Positions 42,933 to 51,352 of a DNA stretch of 64,000 nt are shown in pieces. A program made the position numbers and the translations under genes. Each line of letters begins with the position of its first letter. Positions within the stretch are counted from its first letter, which is position 1. The notes beneath the pieces are model-generated. The model saw only the letters and a list, made by a program, of their open reading frames with translations, did no database searches and was not told the DNA's origin. The DNA comes from RYN-230 sp963704995 (GTDB taxonomy: Bacteria; Actinomycetota; Actinomycetes; Streptosporangiales; Streptosporangiaceae): NCBI GenBank assembly GCA_963704995.1, contig CAVPIM010000020.1:54640-118639 (forward strand), read 5' to 3'.

Positions 42933-43061
42933 GCCGACATTCCCGCGGAAGGCGGGGTGACCGATTCATCCCATTGACGCCACATGCGATAGCCGTTCGG
43001 TGAACAATGGGCGCTGGACCCCCCAGCCCCGCGCAAGCCACGGCCCACGCCACGAGGAGCG

Positions 43062-44756
43062 ATGACCCGCTACGACGACATGGACGAGTCCGGGGGCGGC
43101 ATCTCAGTGTCCGGGCACGCGCCCGGTCCGGGACCATCGGACTCGCTCGGGGACACGGACTGGCAGCTCGCCATGTATGGCCCTGAGCCAGCTTCTCCGG
43201 CACCGCGGACAGACCGTTATAGCGGCTCAGGCGCGGGCCGCCGGACAGGCGGACGCGGCCCGGGCTGGCACCGGCCCGGCTGGCGCGCGATGCTCGGCGG
43301 CGCGGCCATCCTCACGACGTTCGCGGTCGTCGCCACGTCGCTCGTGGCCTACGCGAAGTACCGCGGCCTGGTGGGCAGCATCCACCGGGAGGATGTCACC
43401 GCGGCCATGCTGGGCAAGCGTCCGCCGGACACCGCGGGCCTCAACATCCTGGTCATCGGCTCGGACTCGCGGCAGGGCCTGGGCAGGAAGTTCGGGGCGA
43501 ACGTCCTCGGCTCCCGCTCGGACACCTCGATGCTGCTGCACATCGCCCCCGGGCACACCCGGGCCGACATCATCAGCTTCCCGCGCGACTCGATGGTCCC
43601 GGTCCTGGCCTGCTCCAACGACGGCCAGGGCCACACGGGCCAGACCGCACAGCCGGGAACCCTCGAACGGCTGAATGCCACCTTCTCCGCGGGCGGCGCC
43701 CCGTGCCTGTGGAGGACCCTGGAGCAGGAAACCGGCATCCGCATCCAGCACTTCGTGGAAGTGAACTTCTCCGGTTTCCAGTCGATCGTCAACGACGTCG
43801 GCGGCGTGCCGGTGTGCCTGCCGTTCGCCATCAACAACCCGCAGTCCAGGCTGCACCTCGGGGCCGGCAAGCGCGTGGTCAACGGGGCGCAGGCCCTCGC
43901 CTTCGTCCGGCTGCGGGAGAACATCGGCGAGGGCTCGGACACCCAGCGCATCCAGCGCCAGCAGTACTTCCTGGCCGCGGTCATGCAGAAGCTCAAGTCG
44001 ACGAGCATGCTGTCCCAGCCCACCCGGATCTTCAACGTCGTCCGTGACGTGGCCAAGTCACTGACCACCGACAGCGCCCTGGACTTGTCCACCATGCTGC
44101 GCATCGCGGACAGCATGAAGAGCCTGAACTCCAGCTCGGTGCAGCTGGTCACCGTCCCGGTGGTGCCCTACGTCGGTGATCCCGCCGCCGAGCTGTCCTG
44201 GGAGCAGCCGCAGGCGGCCCGTATGTTCCGGGCTATCGAGGGGGACCGCGCCCTGCCCGCCGCGGCTAAGCGCAAGGGCAACGGCAAGGGCGGCGCCAAG
44301 ATCAAGACGGCTTCGGTGCCCTCGGTCAGCCCGGCCAAGGTGAGCGTGCAGGTGCTGAACGGGTCGGGCGTCAGCGGCATCGCGGGCACCACCGCCAACG
44401 CGCTGACCGCCAAGGGATTCACCGTGACCGGCACCGGCCCGGCGGCCAACTACGGATACACCAGCAGCGTGATCCAGTACTCCTCAGCCGCCCAGCTTCC
44501 CGAGGTCAACACGCTCAAGGCCCGGATCGGCTCGGTCGTGGTGCAGCAGGACGCGGCGCTGGGCGCGGGGGCACTCAACCTGATCCTCGGGTCGAGCTTC
44601 CACGGCGTGGGCACGGGCCAGGGCGCGAGCGGCAAGTCGTCCGCCAAGACCCTCGGCAGCCTGGCCAAGAGCTACGGCGGCATTACCGCGAACACGAACA
44701 TCTGCCAGGACTCGGCGGCGTTCGCCGGCCCGGACACCCCGCTGCCCGGGGGCTGA
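43062..44756 (+). CDS. LytR-CpsA-Psr (LCP) ligase with LytR_C domain
   Basis: Enzyme of 564 residues that attaches glycopolymers to peptidoglycan from polyprenyl-phosphate carriers. A disordered N-terminus (1-70) and one helix (about 80-100) are followed by the LCP domain (about 125-325): LNILVIGSDSRQGL, the Arg/Asp-containing GSRSDTSMLLHI and IISFPRDSMV, and the phosphate-binding ALAFVRLRENIGEGSDTQRI. A LytR_C domain (about 425-515, KVSVQVLNGSGVSGIAGTTA) ends it. GAGGAG precedes the ATG. It heads the wall-glycopolymer block. Confidence 0.93.
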   Translation: MTRYDDMDESGGGISVSGHAPGPGPSDSLGDTDWQLAMYGPEPASPAPRTDRYSGSGAGRRTGGRGPGWHRPGWRAMLGGAAILTTFAVVATSLVAYAKYRGLVGSIHREDVTAAMLGKRPPDTAGLNILVIGSDSRQGLGRKFGANVLGSRSDTSMLLHIAPGHTRADIISFPRDSMVPVLACSNDGQGHTGQTAQPGTLERLNATFSAGGAPCLWRTLEQETGIRIQHFVEVNFSGFQSIVNDVGGVPVCLPFAINNPQSRLHLGAGKRVVNGAQALAFVRLRENIGEGSDTQRIQRQQYFLAAVMQKLKSTSMLSQPTRIFNVVRDVAKSLTTDSALDLSTMLRIADSMKSLNSSSVQLVTVPVVPYVGDPAAELSWEQPQAARMFRAIEGDRALPAAAKRKGNGKGGAKIKTASVPSVSPAKVSVQVLNGSGVSGIAGTTANALTAKGFTVTGTGPAANYGYTSSVIQYSSAAQLPEVNTLKARIGSVVVQQDAALGAGALNLILGSSFHGVGTGQGASGKSSAKTLGSLAKSYGGITANTNICQDSAAFAGPDTPLPGG

Positions 44757-44836
44757 GCACCCGGCGCACGGGAGGAACACAGCACTGGGCCCGGCAGCAC
44801 AGGGCCAGGCAGCACGAGGGTTAGGCAGCACTGGGC
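44757..44836. repeat. 15-16-bp tandem repeat spanning the GT87 stop codon
   Basis: Units of CAGCACTGGGCCCGG type fill the gap between the convergent LCP and GT87 genes. The TAA stop of the GT87 gene (44821-44823) is inside one of them. Confidence 0.75.
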
Positions 44837-46110
44837 TGGGCTACGCCGCCGCCATGCGGAGGCGGCCCGCCACGGGGATCCCCGTCAGGACGGCCCGCGG
44901 ACTGCGCGCGCCGCGCGCCCAGCTGCGACACGACCAGCCAGGCCCACAGGCCCAGCGGGTACATGAAGTAGCCAAACCTGGTCGCCGGGGCCAGCAGGAA
45001 CATGAGCACCAGGCCGATGATGAGCCGCCAGGTGGCGGACGGCACGTTGCGGGGCGGGCGGACCACCAGCGACACCAGGACGCCCAGCCCGGCCAGGCAG
45101 AGCAGCGCCACCGCGATGGTGTGCCCGGCGGGCCCGGTAGCCGCCAGCACGTGCCCGGGCAGCGGGCTGACGGCCCGTGACTTGACCTTGGCCAGCCCGA
45201 GCGGGAACAGGATCGTGTTCTCCACCAGGGCGTGCGGCCAGACCGCCGCGACCGGCCCGACGATGACGGCCGCCGCGGCCACGGCGGCCAGCAGGAACCG
45301 CACCGCGGCATGCCGGCCGTCCCGCACCAGGAGCATGGTGGCGGCCACGATCAGGGCGGGCCACGCGGTCGCCTTGGTGGCCGCGGCGACGCCCAGCACC
45401 AGCCCGGCCGCCACCGGCTCCGGACGGCGCCAGAGCAGCGCCAGGCCGAGGCATAGCAGGGCGAGCACGGGGACGTCGGTCCCCCCCACCGTCAGCGAGA
45501 ACGCGATCACCGGGGTGGCCGTGACGAGGGCGGTCCAGCGCCACACGTCCCGGGCCTTCGCGACCGCCAGCGCGGCCGCGAACACGGTCACGAAGCCCAG
45601 CGTGAACCAGATCCGCGGGTCGGTGATGAACCCGGGCCCGAGCAGCGCCCGCGGCAGCCCGAAGATCGCCATTACCGGCAGGTACGGGTTGTAGATGTTG
45701 GGGTCGTGCGAGGCGCTGATCACCGCCTGGCTCTCGTAAGGGGATCCGTGCTGGACCAGCAGCCGGGCCCCCCGGGCGATCACGGCTACCTCGGGCTGCC
45801 ACCGGCCCTCCTCGGCCAGCAGCGACAGGGGCGCGATCAGCGCCCCGCCGACCCCGAGGATCAGCGCCAGATCCACCGCCCGTGAGGATTTCCAGGCCAG
45901 CACGACCGCGGCGGCCAGCACGTAAGCGATGGCCGCGAACAGCCCCCACAGCCGGTGCAGGGAGTCCGAGCTGAACACGCCCATGCCCGCGGCGAACAGC
46001 GCGCAGGCCGCGAACATCGCGGCCAGCCACAGGCGGGGGATGGTTACCGGCGACTGCCAGCCCAGGCCCAGGTCCCCGCGGGGCAGCGTCGCTCGTCTGA
46101 GCAGCAGCAT
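44821..46110 (-). CDS. Glycosyltransferase family 87 membrane protein
   Basis: Polyprenyl-phosphate-mannose-dependent transferase type, 429 residues and about 10 helices. The early loop RGARLLVQHGSPYESQAVIS followed by NIYNPYLPVMAIFGLP is the GT87 hallmark (YP-type motif after the first extracellular loop). Others are VLGVAAATKATAWPAL and VWPHALVENTILFPLGLAKV. Relatives make arabinomannan or lipomannan. ATG 46110 has GGAGGG 9 nt upstream; the frame extends to 47508 but overlaps the next gene. It is followed upstream on the same strand by the DUF5941 gene. Confidence 0.87.
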   Translation of the reverse strand: MLLLRRATLPRGDLGLGWQSPVTIPRLWLAAMFAACALFAAGMGVFSSDSLHRLWGLFAAIAYVLAAAVVLAWKSSRAVDLALILGVGGALIAPLSLLAEEGRWQPEVAVIARGARLLVQHGSPYESQAVISASHDPNIYNPYLPVMAIFGLPRALLGPGFITDPRIWFTLGFVTVFAAALAVAKARDVWRWTALVTATPVIAFSLTVGGTDVPVLALLCLGLALLWRRPEPVAAGLVLGVAAATKATAWPALIVAATMLLVRDGRHAAVRFLLAAVAAAAVIVGPVAAVWPHALVENTILFPLGLAKVKSRAVSPLPGHVLAATGPAGHTIAVALLCLAGLGVLVSLVVRPPRNVPSATWRLIIGLVLMFLLAPATRFGYFMYPLGLWAWLVVSQLGARRAQSAGRPDGDPRGGPPPHGGGVAQPSAA

Positions 46111-46178
46111 AGAGATACACCCTCCACGGGGTGATCCTAGCCGTCCGCCCCTGCGCCGCTGCGCAGGCACCCCGGAGC

Positions 46179-47456
46179 TCAGCTGCCCAGTCTGGGCCGG
46201 TGAACACCTCCGCGGTGCTCCCGGACCGCGAGCCAGCTGGCCAGGCTGCCCGAGGACAGCAGCCACAGCAGGTACACGGTCAGGGCCAGGTAGCTGAGCG
46301 TGCCCACGCCGAGCATGGTGCCGACTCCAGCCACGAGCATCCGGCCTTCCCAGCCGATCCCGCCGCGCGGCTCGCCGCCGGGCATCGGGTGCCGGGCCCG
46401 GTAGGCGGCGTCCACCTGGCGGAGGGCGACCATTCCGGTCAGCGCGAAGACCACCGGGCCTGGCACGCCCTTGGCGAAGCCGAGCGCGGCCAGGTAGACG
46501 TACTGCCCGGCCTGGATGACCAGGGGCGTGAGCCAGTCCAGCGGGCCGTCGTGCGGATGGGCGGAGCCCGGTGCGGCGAGCAGCATCGCCGCGACCGGGG
46601 TCAGCAGGACCAGCCCGGCCAGGCCGTGCAGGCCCAGGGTGGCGAGCAGGACGGTCGCGGTCAGCCCGGCGACCGCGGGGGGCAGCGGCACCAGCTGGCC
46701 GCGCACGACCGAGCCGGCGAAGCGCGCCACCGGGCCGTCGTCCCGCGCGACGGCGATGTCGGCCGGGCGGAGCGAGCCCGCGACCCCGTCCGCCGCGACC
46801 CCGTCCGCCGCGGCATCGGCCGCGTGGGTCCACCCGCTTCCCGCCCGGGGCCCGGCGATCGCCCAGGCCAGCGCGACTGAACCCCACCAGACCAGGACGA
46901 CCAGGGCCATCCGGGTGCCGTAGAAAGCCGCGGTCACGGTGATCACCGCGGCCCGCTCCCCCGCGGGCAGCCGGGGCAACCGGGCCGCGAGGACGGCCAG
47001 GGTCCGGCCGGGTCCGGGGCCCTTCTCCCCAGGCTCGGGCTCGGGCTGGGCCGGGGTCACGGGGCGGGCCGGGCGGCACAGCCGGGCCACCTTGCGCATC
47101 CCGAGCAGGATCGCAGCCGCGGTGGCCAGGGCCCAGACCCGGGGCTGCCCGGCGGCCGCGCCCGCCGCCAGCCCGGCGTACACGGCGAGCTCCCCGGCCA
47201 GCGCGCCCAGGCCGGCCAGCCAGCCGTCGAACGCGCCCACGACGAGCCGCCCCCCGACCCGCCCGGCGAGGTAGCCGCTGCCCAGCGCCACGCCTCCGGC
47301 CAGCGCGGTGAGCGGGGTGCCCGCGCTGAACCACACCGCGGCGCACAGGGTGCAGGCGAGCTCGATGCCGGTCACGGAGGTGCGGGCCACCGCGCGGCGG
47401 CTGGCCCAGACGGCCACGCGCCGGGGCAGCACCACCACGGCCGTGGTTACCGTCAT
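46179..47456 (-). CDS. DUF5941 membrane protein with degenerate CDP-alcohol phosphatidyltransferase region
   Basis: Polytopic protein of 425 residues. The C-terminal two thirds match DUF5941 closely (RLPAGERAAVITVTAAFYGT, GSAHPHDGPLDWLTPLVIQA, IGWEGRMLVAGVGTML). In family members I know, a CDP-alcohol phosphatidyltransferase segment precedes this, with the DGxxAR...G...D...D signature. Here the corresponding stretch reads GYLAGRVGGRLVVGAFDGWL, so the Asp residues are largely missing, and the N-terminal nucleotidyltransferase module is absent. It faces the IspD/TarI-like gene, which could supply the missing nucleotidyltransferase activity. Confidence 0.78.
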   Translation of the reverse strand: MTVTTAVVVLPRRVAVWASRRAVARTSVTGIELACTLCAAVWFSAGTPLTALAGGVALGSGYLAGRVGGRLVVGAFDGWLAGLGALAGELAVYAGLAAGAAAGQPRVWALATAAAILLGMRKVARLCRPARPVTPAQPEPEPGEKGPGPGRTLAVLAARLPRLPAGERAAVITVTAAFYGTRMALVVLVWWGSVALAWAIAGPRAGSGWTHAADAAADGVAADGVAGSLRPADIAVARDDGPVARFAGSVVRGQLVPLPPAVAGLTATVLLATLGLHGLAGLVLLTPVAAMLLAAPGSAHPHDGPLDWLTPLVIQAGQYVYLAALGFAKGVPGPVVFALTGMVALRQVDAAYRARHPMPGGEPRGGIGWEGRMLVAGVGTMLGVGTLSYLALTVYLLWLLSSGSLASWLAVREHRGGVHRPRLGS

Positions 47457-47552
47457 GTCGGTCTCCGGTGCTCAGCGTGTCGAGTGGCCCGCCAGTCAGT
47501 ACTGCCATTCTGCGGGTAACCCTTGCCTGTCGTACCCGGGTAGAGTCCGCTC

Positions 47553-48290
47553 ATGCGAACGGTGGCTGTGGTGCTGGCGGCCGGCTCGGGGGTGCGCTTC
47601 GGCGCCGCGCTCCCCAAGCAGCTTCTCCCGCTGGCCGGCCGGGCCCTGCTGGAGCACTCCGTCGCCGCGTTCGACCAGGCTCCCGGCGTGGATGCGACGC
47701 TGGTGGTGATGGCGCCCGGGCACGCGGACCACGCCCGTGAGCTGCTGGCGCTGGGCGGCTACCGCAAGGTGACCGGGATCATCGAGGGCGGCGCGACCCG
47801 TCCCGAATCGACCCGGCGCGCGATCGCCGCGCTGGGGCCCGCCGAAAGCAAGGTCCTGTTCCACGACGCCGCCCGCCCGCTGCTCGACCAGGCCACGATC
47901 GCCGCCTGCGTGCGGGCCCTGGATACGCACGAGGCGGTGGGGGTGGCCGTGCCCACCGCCGACACGATCGTGGTGGTCGAGGACGGCCTGATGACCGGGA
48001 TGCCGCACCGCGACACACTGCGCCGCTGCCAGACCCCGCAGGGTTTCCGGCTGTCGGTGATCCGCAAGGCGCACGAGCTGGCCCTGGCCGACCCGGCCTT
48101 CGCGGATCTCGCCGCGACGGACGACTGCGGCGTCGTCTTGCGCTACCTGCCCGACGTGCCGGTGGCGGTGGTGCCGGGCAGCGAGCGCAACATCAAGATC
48201 ACCTATCCCGCAGATCTCGACATCGCCCAGGTCCTGCTGACCGCCTCCGACCCGGCCGCCTGCGACCCGGCCGCCTCTGACGATCAGTGA
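47553..48290 (+). CDS. IspD/TarI-family cytidylyltransferase
   Basis: CTP-dependent transferase of 245 residues that makes a CDP-alcohol from a polyol phosphate. The nucleotide loop VLAAGSGVRFGAALPKQLLP is at 7-26 (Lys22 typical), and GGATRPESTRRAI, VLFHDAARPL and the end motif ITYPADLDIA follow. It could be IspD (isoprenoid route) or a TarI/BcbA-like ribitol-5-phosphate enzyme. Its place among LCP, GT87 and DUF5941 genes favours a wall-polymer role, but this is inference. The tail has a small 15-bp duplication (DPAACDPAA). It overlaps the convergent aminotransferase by 7 bp. Confidence 0.88.
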   Translation: MRTVAVVLAAGSGVRFGAALPKQLLPLAGRALLEHSVAAFDQAPGVDATLVVMAPGHADHARELLALGGYRKVTGIIEGGATRPESTRRAIAALGPAESKVLFHDAARPLLDQATIAACVRALDTHEAVGVAVPTADTIVVVEDGLMTGMPHRDTLRRCQTPQGFRLSVIRKAHELALADPAFADLAATDDCGVVLRYLPDVPVAVVPGSERNIKITYPADLDIAQVLLTASDPAACDPAASDDQ

Positions 48291-49666
48291 CGGCGGGCGC
48301 TGACCGCCTGCTTGACCAGGGTCTGGCCAAAGTCCCAGATCAGGCCGCTGCCCCGGCTGGCATCGTCCATGACTTCCACGAACGCGTCGCGGAACAGGTC
48401 CACTTCCTTCTCCCCGATGGTCAGCGGCGGCAGCAGCTTGATCACTTCCACATTGTCCGCGGCGACCTGGGTGAGAATGTGGTGGCGCTGGAACAGCGCG
48501 ACCACGACCGTCTGGGCGAACAGCCCGTGCCGGGCGGCCTGCAGCACGTTCCACGCCGCCCGCGATCGCATCGCCTTCGGCCGGCCGAACTCCAGGCCGA
48601 TCATCAGCCCGCGCCCGCGCACCTCGGCCAGCAGCTCATACTTGTCCACCAGCAATTGCAGGGCTTCGCGGAGCAGGTTGCCGGTCTGCTCAGCGTTCTC
48701 CACCAGCTTCTCGTCGTCGATGACCGCGAGCGACGCCAGGCCGGCCGTCATCGCAGCCGCGTTCGAGCCGAACGTGGAGTCGTGCACCAGCACCCGGTCG
48801 ATCGACGAGTAGACCTTGTCGAAGATCCAGCCCTTGGCCAGCGTGGCACCGACCGGGATGAAGCCGCCGGACAGCGCCTTGGCCACGGTCACGATGTCCG
48901 GTTCGACATCGTCGTGCTGGTAGGCGAAGAACCGTCCGGTGCGCCCGACCCCGGACTGCACCTCGTCACAGATGAGCAGGGCGCCGTGCTCGTGCAGCAG
49001 GGCCCGGGCCGCGGCCAGGAAGCCCGGCGGGACCACCGCGACGCCCTTGCCCTGCACCGGCTCGATGAGGAACCCGGCCACGTCACCTTGGCGCAGCTCG
49101 GCTTCGAGCGCTTCCAGGTCGCCGAACGGGATCATCGTGTCCGGCAGCAGCGGGCCGAAGCCCTGGCGGAATTCCCCTGACCCGTTCGCGGACAGCGAGC
49201 CGACGGTGAGCCCGTGATAGGCGTGATCGCAGTAGATGATCCGCCGGTGCCCGGTCGCGTAACGGGCGAACTTCAGCGCCGCCTCGACCGCCTCGGTGCC
49301 ACTGTTGCAGAAGTACGCCCGGTCCAGGCCGGGGGCCTTGGCCAGCAGCCGCTCCCCAAGCAGGCCGGGCAGCAGCGGGGTGTCGAACTGGACCATGTCG
49401 GCGAGCCCCGCGTCCAGCATGTCGTGCAGGGCCTTGCGCACCACCGGGTGGTTACGCCCGACGCCGAAGACACCGAAGCCGGCCAGGAAGTCAGCGTAGG
49501 CCTGCCCCTGCGAGTCGTAGAGGTAGGCACCTTCGGCGCGCTCGTACACACGGTCGAAGCCAATGGCGTGCAGCATCCGGGGCAGCTGGGGGTTCAGGTG
49601 CTGGCCGGCGAGGGCGTAGCCCTCCCCGCGGCGGGCAGCGAGAAGCTCCGACAAGTCGAAAACCAT
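48284..49666 (-). CDS. Class III PLP-dependent aminotransferase
   Basis: Aminotransferase of 460 residues, fold type I. The cofactor phosphate region is YFCNSGTEAVEAALKFARYA, the aspartate for the pyridine N lies in LLICDEVQSGVGRTG, and the Schiff-base Lys in VTVAKALSGGFIPVGA. The substrate is probably an amino/keto compound tied to the envelope block. ATG 49666 begins at the conserved part; the longer frame adds unrelated sequence from the PhoH gene. It lies 46 bp downstream of phoH on the same strand. Confidence 0.9.
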   Translation of the reverse strand: MVFDLSELLAARRGEGYALAGQHLNPQLPRMLHAIGFDRVYERAEGAYLYDSQGQAYADFLAGFGVFGVGRNHPVVRKALHDMLDAGLADMVQFDTPLLPGLLGERLLAKAPGLDRAYFCNSGTEAVEAALKFARYATGHRRIIYCDHAYHGLTVGSLSANGSGEFRQGFGPLLPDTMIPFGDLEALEAELRQGDVAGFLIEPVQGKGVAVVPPGFLAAARALLHEHGALLICDEVQSGVGRTGRFFAYQHDDVEPDIVTVAKALSGGFIPVGATLAKGWIFDKVYSSIDRVLVHDSTFGSNAAAMTAGLASLAVIDDEKLVENAEQTGNLLREALQLLVDKYELLAEVRGRGLMIGLEFGRPKAMRSRAAWNVLQAARHGLFAQTVVVALFQRHHILTQVAADNVEVIKLLPPLTIGEKEVDLFRDAFVEVMDDASRGSGLIWDFGQTLVKQAVSARRH

Positions 49667-49712
49667 GTGGAGTAGTCTGCCTACTTCCCAGGGCTTCTCG
49701 CTACCCGGGGTG

Positions 49713-51089
49713 TTACAAACCAGAGTCCTCCAGCATCTCGGTGACGAGTGCCGCGATCGGGGAGCGTTCCGACCTGACCAGGGTCGTGTGGGCGAACAGC
49801 GGATGCCCCTTGAGCTTCTCGATGACCGCCACCACGCCATCGTGCCGGCCGACCCGCAGGTTGTCACGCTGGGCGATGTCGTGCGTGAGCACGACACGCG
49901 ACCCCGAGCCGATCCGGGACAGCACGGTCAGCAGGACGCTCTGCTCCAGGGACTGGGCCTCGTCGACGATGACGAACGAGTCGTGCAGCGAGCGGCCCCG
50001 GATATGCGTGAGCGGCAGCACCTCGAACATGTCGCGGGCCAGCACCTCGTCGATCACGTCCTGCGAGGTGACCGCGGACAGCGTGTCGTAGACCGCCTGG
50101 GCCCACGGGTTCATCTTGTCCGCCTCGGAGCCCGGCAGGTAGCCGAGTTCCTGGCCGCCCACCGCGTACAGCGGCCGGAACACCACCACCTTACGGTGCT
50201 GGTGGCGCTCCATCGCGGCTTCCAGGCCCGCGCAGAGGGCCAGCGCGGACTTGCCGGTACCGGCCCGGCCGCCCAGCGAGACGATCCCCACCTCGGGGTC
50301 GAGCAGCAGGTCGAGCGCCACCCGCTGCTCGGCGCTGCGGCCGTGCAGGCCGAAGGCCTCCCGGTCGCCGCGCACCAGCCGGACCGACTTGTCGGGCAGC
50401 ACCCGGCCGAGCGCGCTGCACCCGCCCGCCGACAGCACCAGCCCGGTGTGGCAGGGCAGGTCACGCGCCTGCTCACAGTCCAGCTTGCCGGTGTCGTACA
50501 GCTCCTGGATGTCGTCCGCGGTCACGTCGAGCTCGGTCATGCCGGTCCAGCCGGAGTCGGCGGGCAGCTCGGCCCGGTACTCCTGGGCGGTCAGGCCGAT
50601 CGAGGCCGCCTTGACCCGCAGCGGCAGATCCTTGCTGACCAGGACCACGTCTTCGCCCTCAGCCTCCAGGCTGCGCGCGACTGACAGGATCCGCGTGTCG
50701 TTGTCACCGAGCCGGAACCCCGGGGGGAGCACCTGGGGATCGCTGTGATTCAGCTCGACCCGGACCGTTCCGCCCTCGTCACCGATCGGCAGGTCGGCAT
50801 CCAGCCGGCCGAATTCGATCCGCAGGTCATCCAGGTGGCGGAGGGCCTGCCGGGCGAAGTAGCCCAGTTCGGGGTGATGACGCTTGGCCTCCAGCTCGGT
50901 GATGACGACGATAGGCAGGATCACGCGGTGCTCGGCGAACCGGCTGATCGCGGCCGGGTCGGCGAGCAGGACGCTGGTGTCCAGCACGTAGCTGAACCGG
51001 CGGCTTCCGGATGGGCCGGGAACCCCACCGTCCTTGTCAGTACTGGCGTTGCTGGGCCGCGGTTCGCGGCGGGCAGAAGAACTGGCCAC
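49713..51089 (-). CDS. PIN-PhoH protein (PhoH2 type)
   Basis: Protein of 458 residues joining a PIN RNase domain (about 30-180: YVLDTSVLLADPAAISRFAE, VITELEAKRH, GDNDTRILSVAR with the Asp residues of a PIN site) to a PhoH ATPase (about 225-450: SLGGRAGTGKSALALCAG as Walker A, VIVDEAQSLEQ as Walker B). Such PhoH2 proteins are RNA helicase/RNases. GTG 51089 was chosen because GGGGAGA lies 6 nt upstream and the leading 11 residues of the longer frame look non-native. The upstream leader carries two strong hairpins. Confidence 0.92.
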   Translation of the reverse strand: MASSSARREPRPSNASTDKDGGVPGPSGSRRFSYVLDTSVLLADPAAISRFAEHRVILPIVVITELEAKRHHPELGYFARQALRHLDDLRIEFGRLDADLPIGDEGGTVRVELNHSDPQVLPPGFRLGDNDTRILSVARSLEAEGEDVVLVSKDLPLRVKAASIGLTAQEYRAELPADSGWTGMTELDVTADDIQELYDTGKLDCEQARDLPCHTGLVLSAGGCSALGRVLPDKSVRLVRGDREAFGLHGRSAEQRVALDLLLDPEVGIVSLGGRAGTGKSALALCAGLEAAMERHQHRKVVVFRPLYAVGGQELGYLPGSEADKMNPWAQAVYDTLSAVTSQDVIDEVLARDMFEVLPLTHIRGRSLHDSFVIVDEAQSLEQSVLLTVLSRIGSGSRVVLTHDIAQRDNLRVGRHDGVVAVIEKLKGHPLFAHTTLVRSERSPIAALVTEMLEDSGL

Positions 51090-51148
51090 TCGTTCTCCCC
51101 TGGGCGCCTGGCGTGGCGCCACGCTCGGACACAGATGTGTCTCCAGGA

Positions 51149-51180
51149 CCGGGATAGGCCCTCGAAGGGCCAGGTCCCGG
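51149..51180. other. Two-tier hairpin in the phoH leader
   Basis: CCGGGA and TCCCGG (51149-51154, 51175-51180) flank GGCCCT-CGA-AGGGCC (51157-51171), giving a stem with an internal bulge. It lies 60 bp upstream of the phoH start codon and could affect its mRNA or end transcription from uppS. Confidence 0.55.
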
Positions 51181-51254
51181 CCCTTCGCTCGTCTCGCCTG
51201 CGTGCCAGGACACGAAGCTCGAGGATGTCGAGGGCCTTCCCGGGGGGGCGGCTA

Positions 51255-51293
51255 GGCACCGCCCACCTGATTGAAAGGTACCTGGGCGGTGCC
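51255..51293. terminator. Hairpin downstream of uppS
   Basis: An 11-bp perfect stem (GGCACCGCCCA at 51255-51265 and its complement at 51283-51293) with a 17-nt loop, 60 bp after the uppS stop. It is a likely terminator for uppS on the minus strand. Confidence 0.65.
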
Positions 51294-51352
51294 GTCCCTG
51301 GAAGACCCAGGCAGGGTGTCGCACACCACGCCGGAACAGGTTTAGGACGGGT

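Noticed and set aside
40551..42977. An 808-codon open frame on the plus strand
   Set aside because: It is the antisense of the 765-residue membrane protein, with Gly/Arg/Gln/His-dominated composition and no domain. High GC keeps antisense frames open. Only the SOS box and ribosome site before it are of interest.
44821..47508. An 895-residue protein covering GT87 and upstream sequence
   Set aside because: The first 466 codons are a shadow of the DUF5941 gene. A ribosome site and ATG at 46110 start the GT87 protein.
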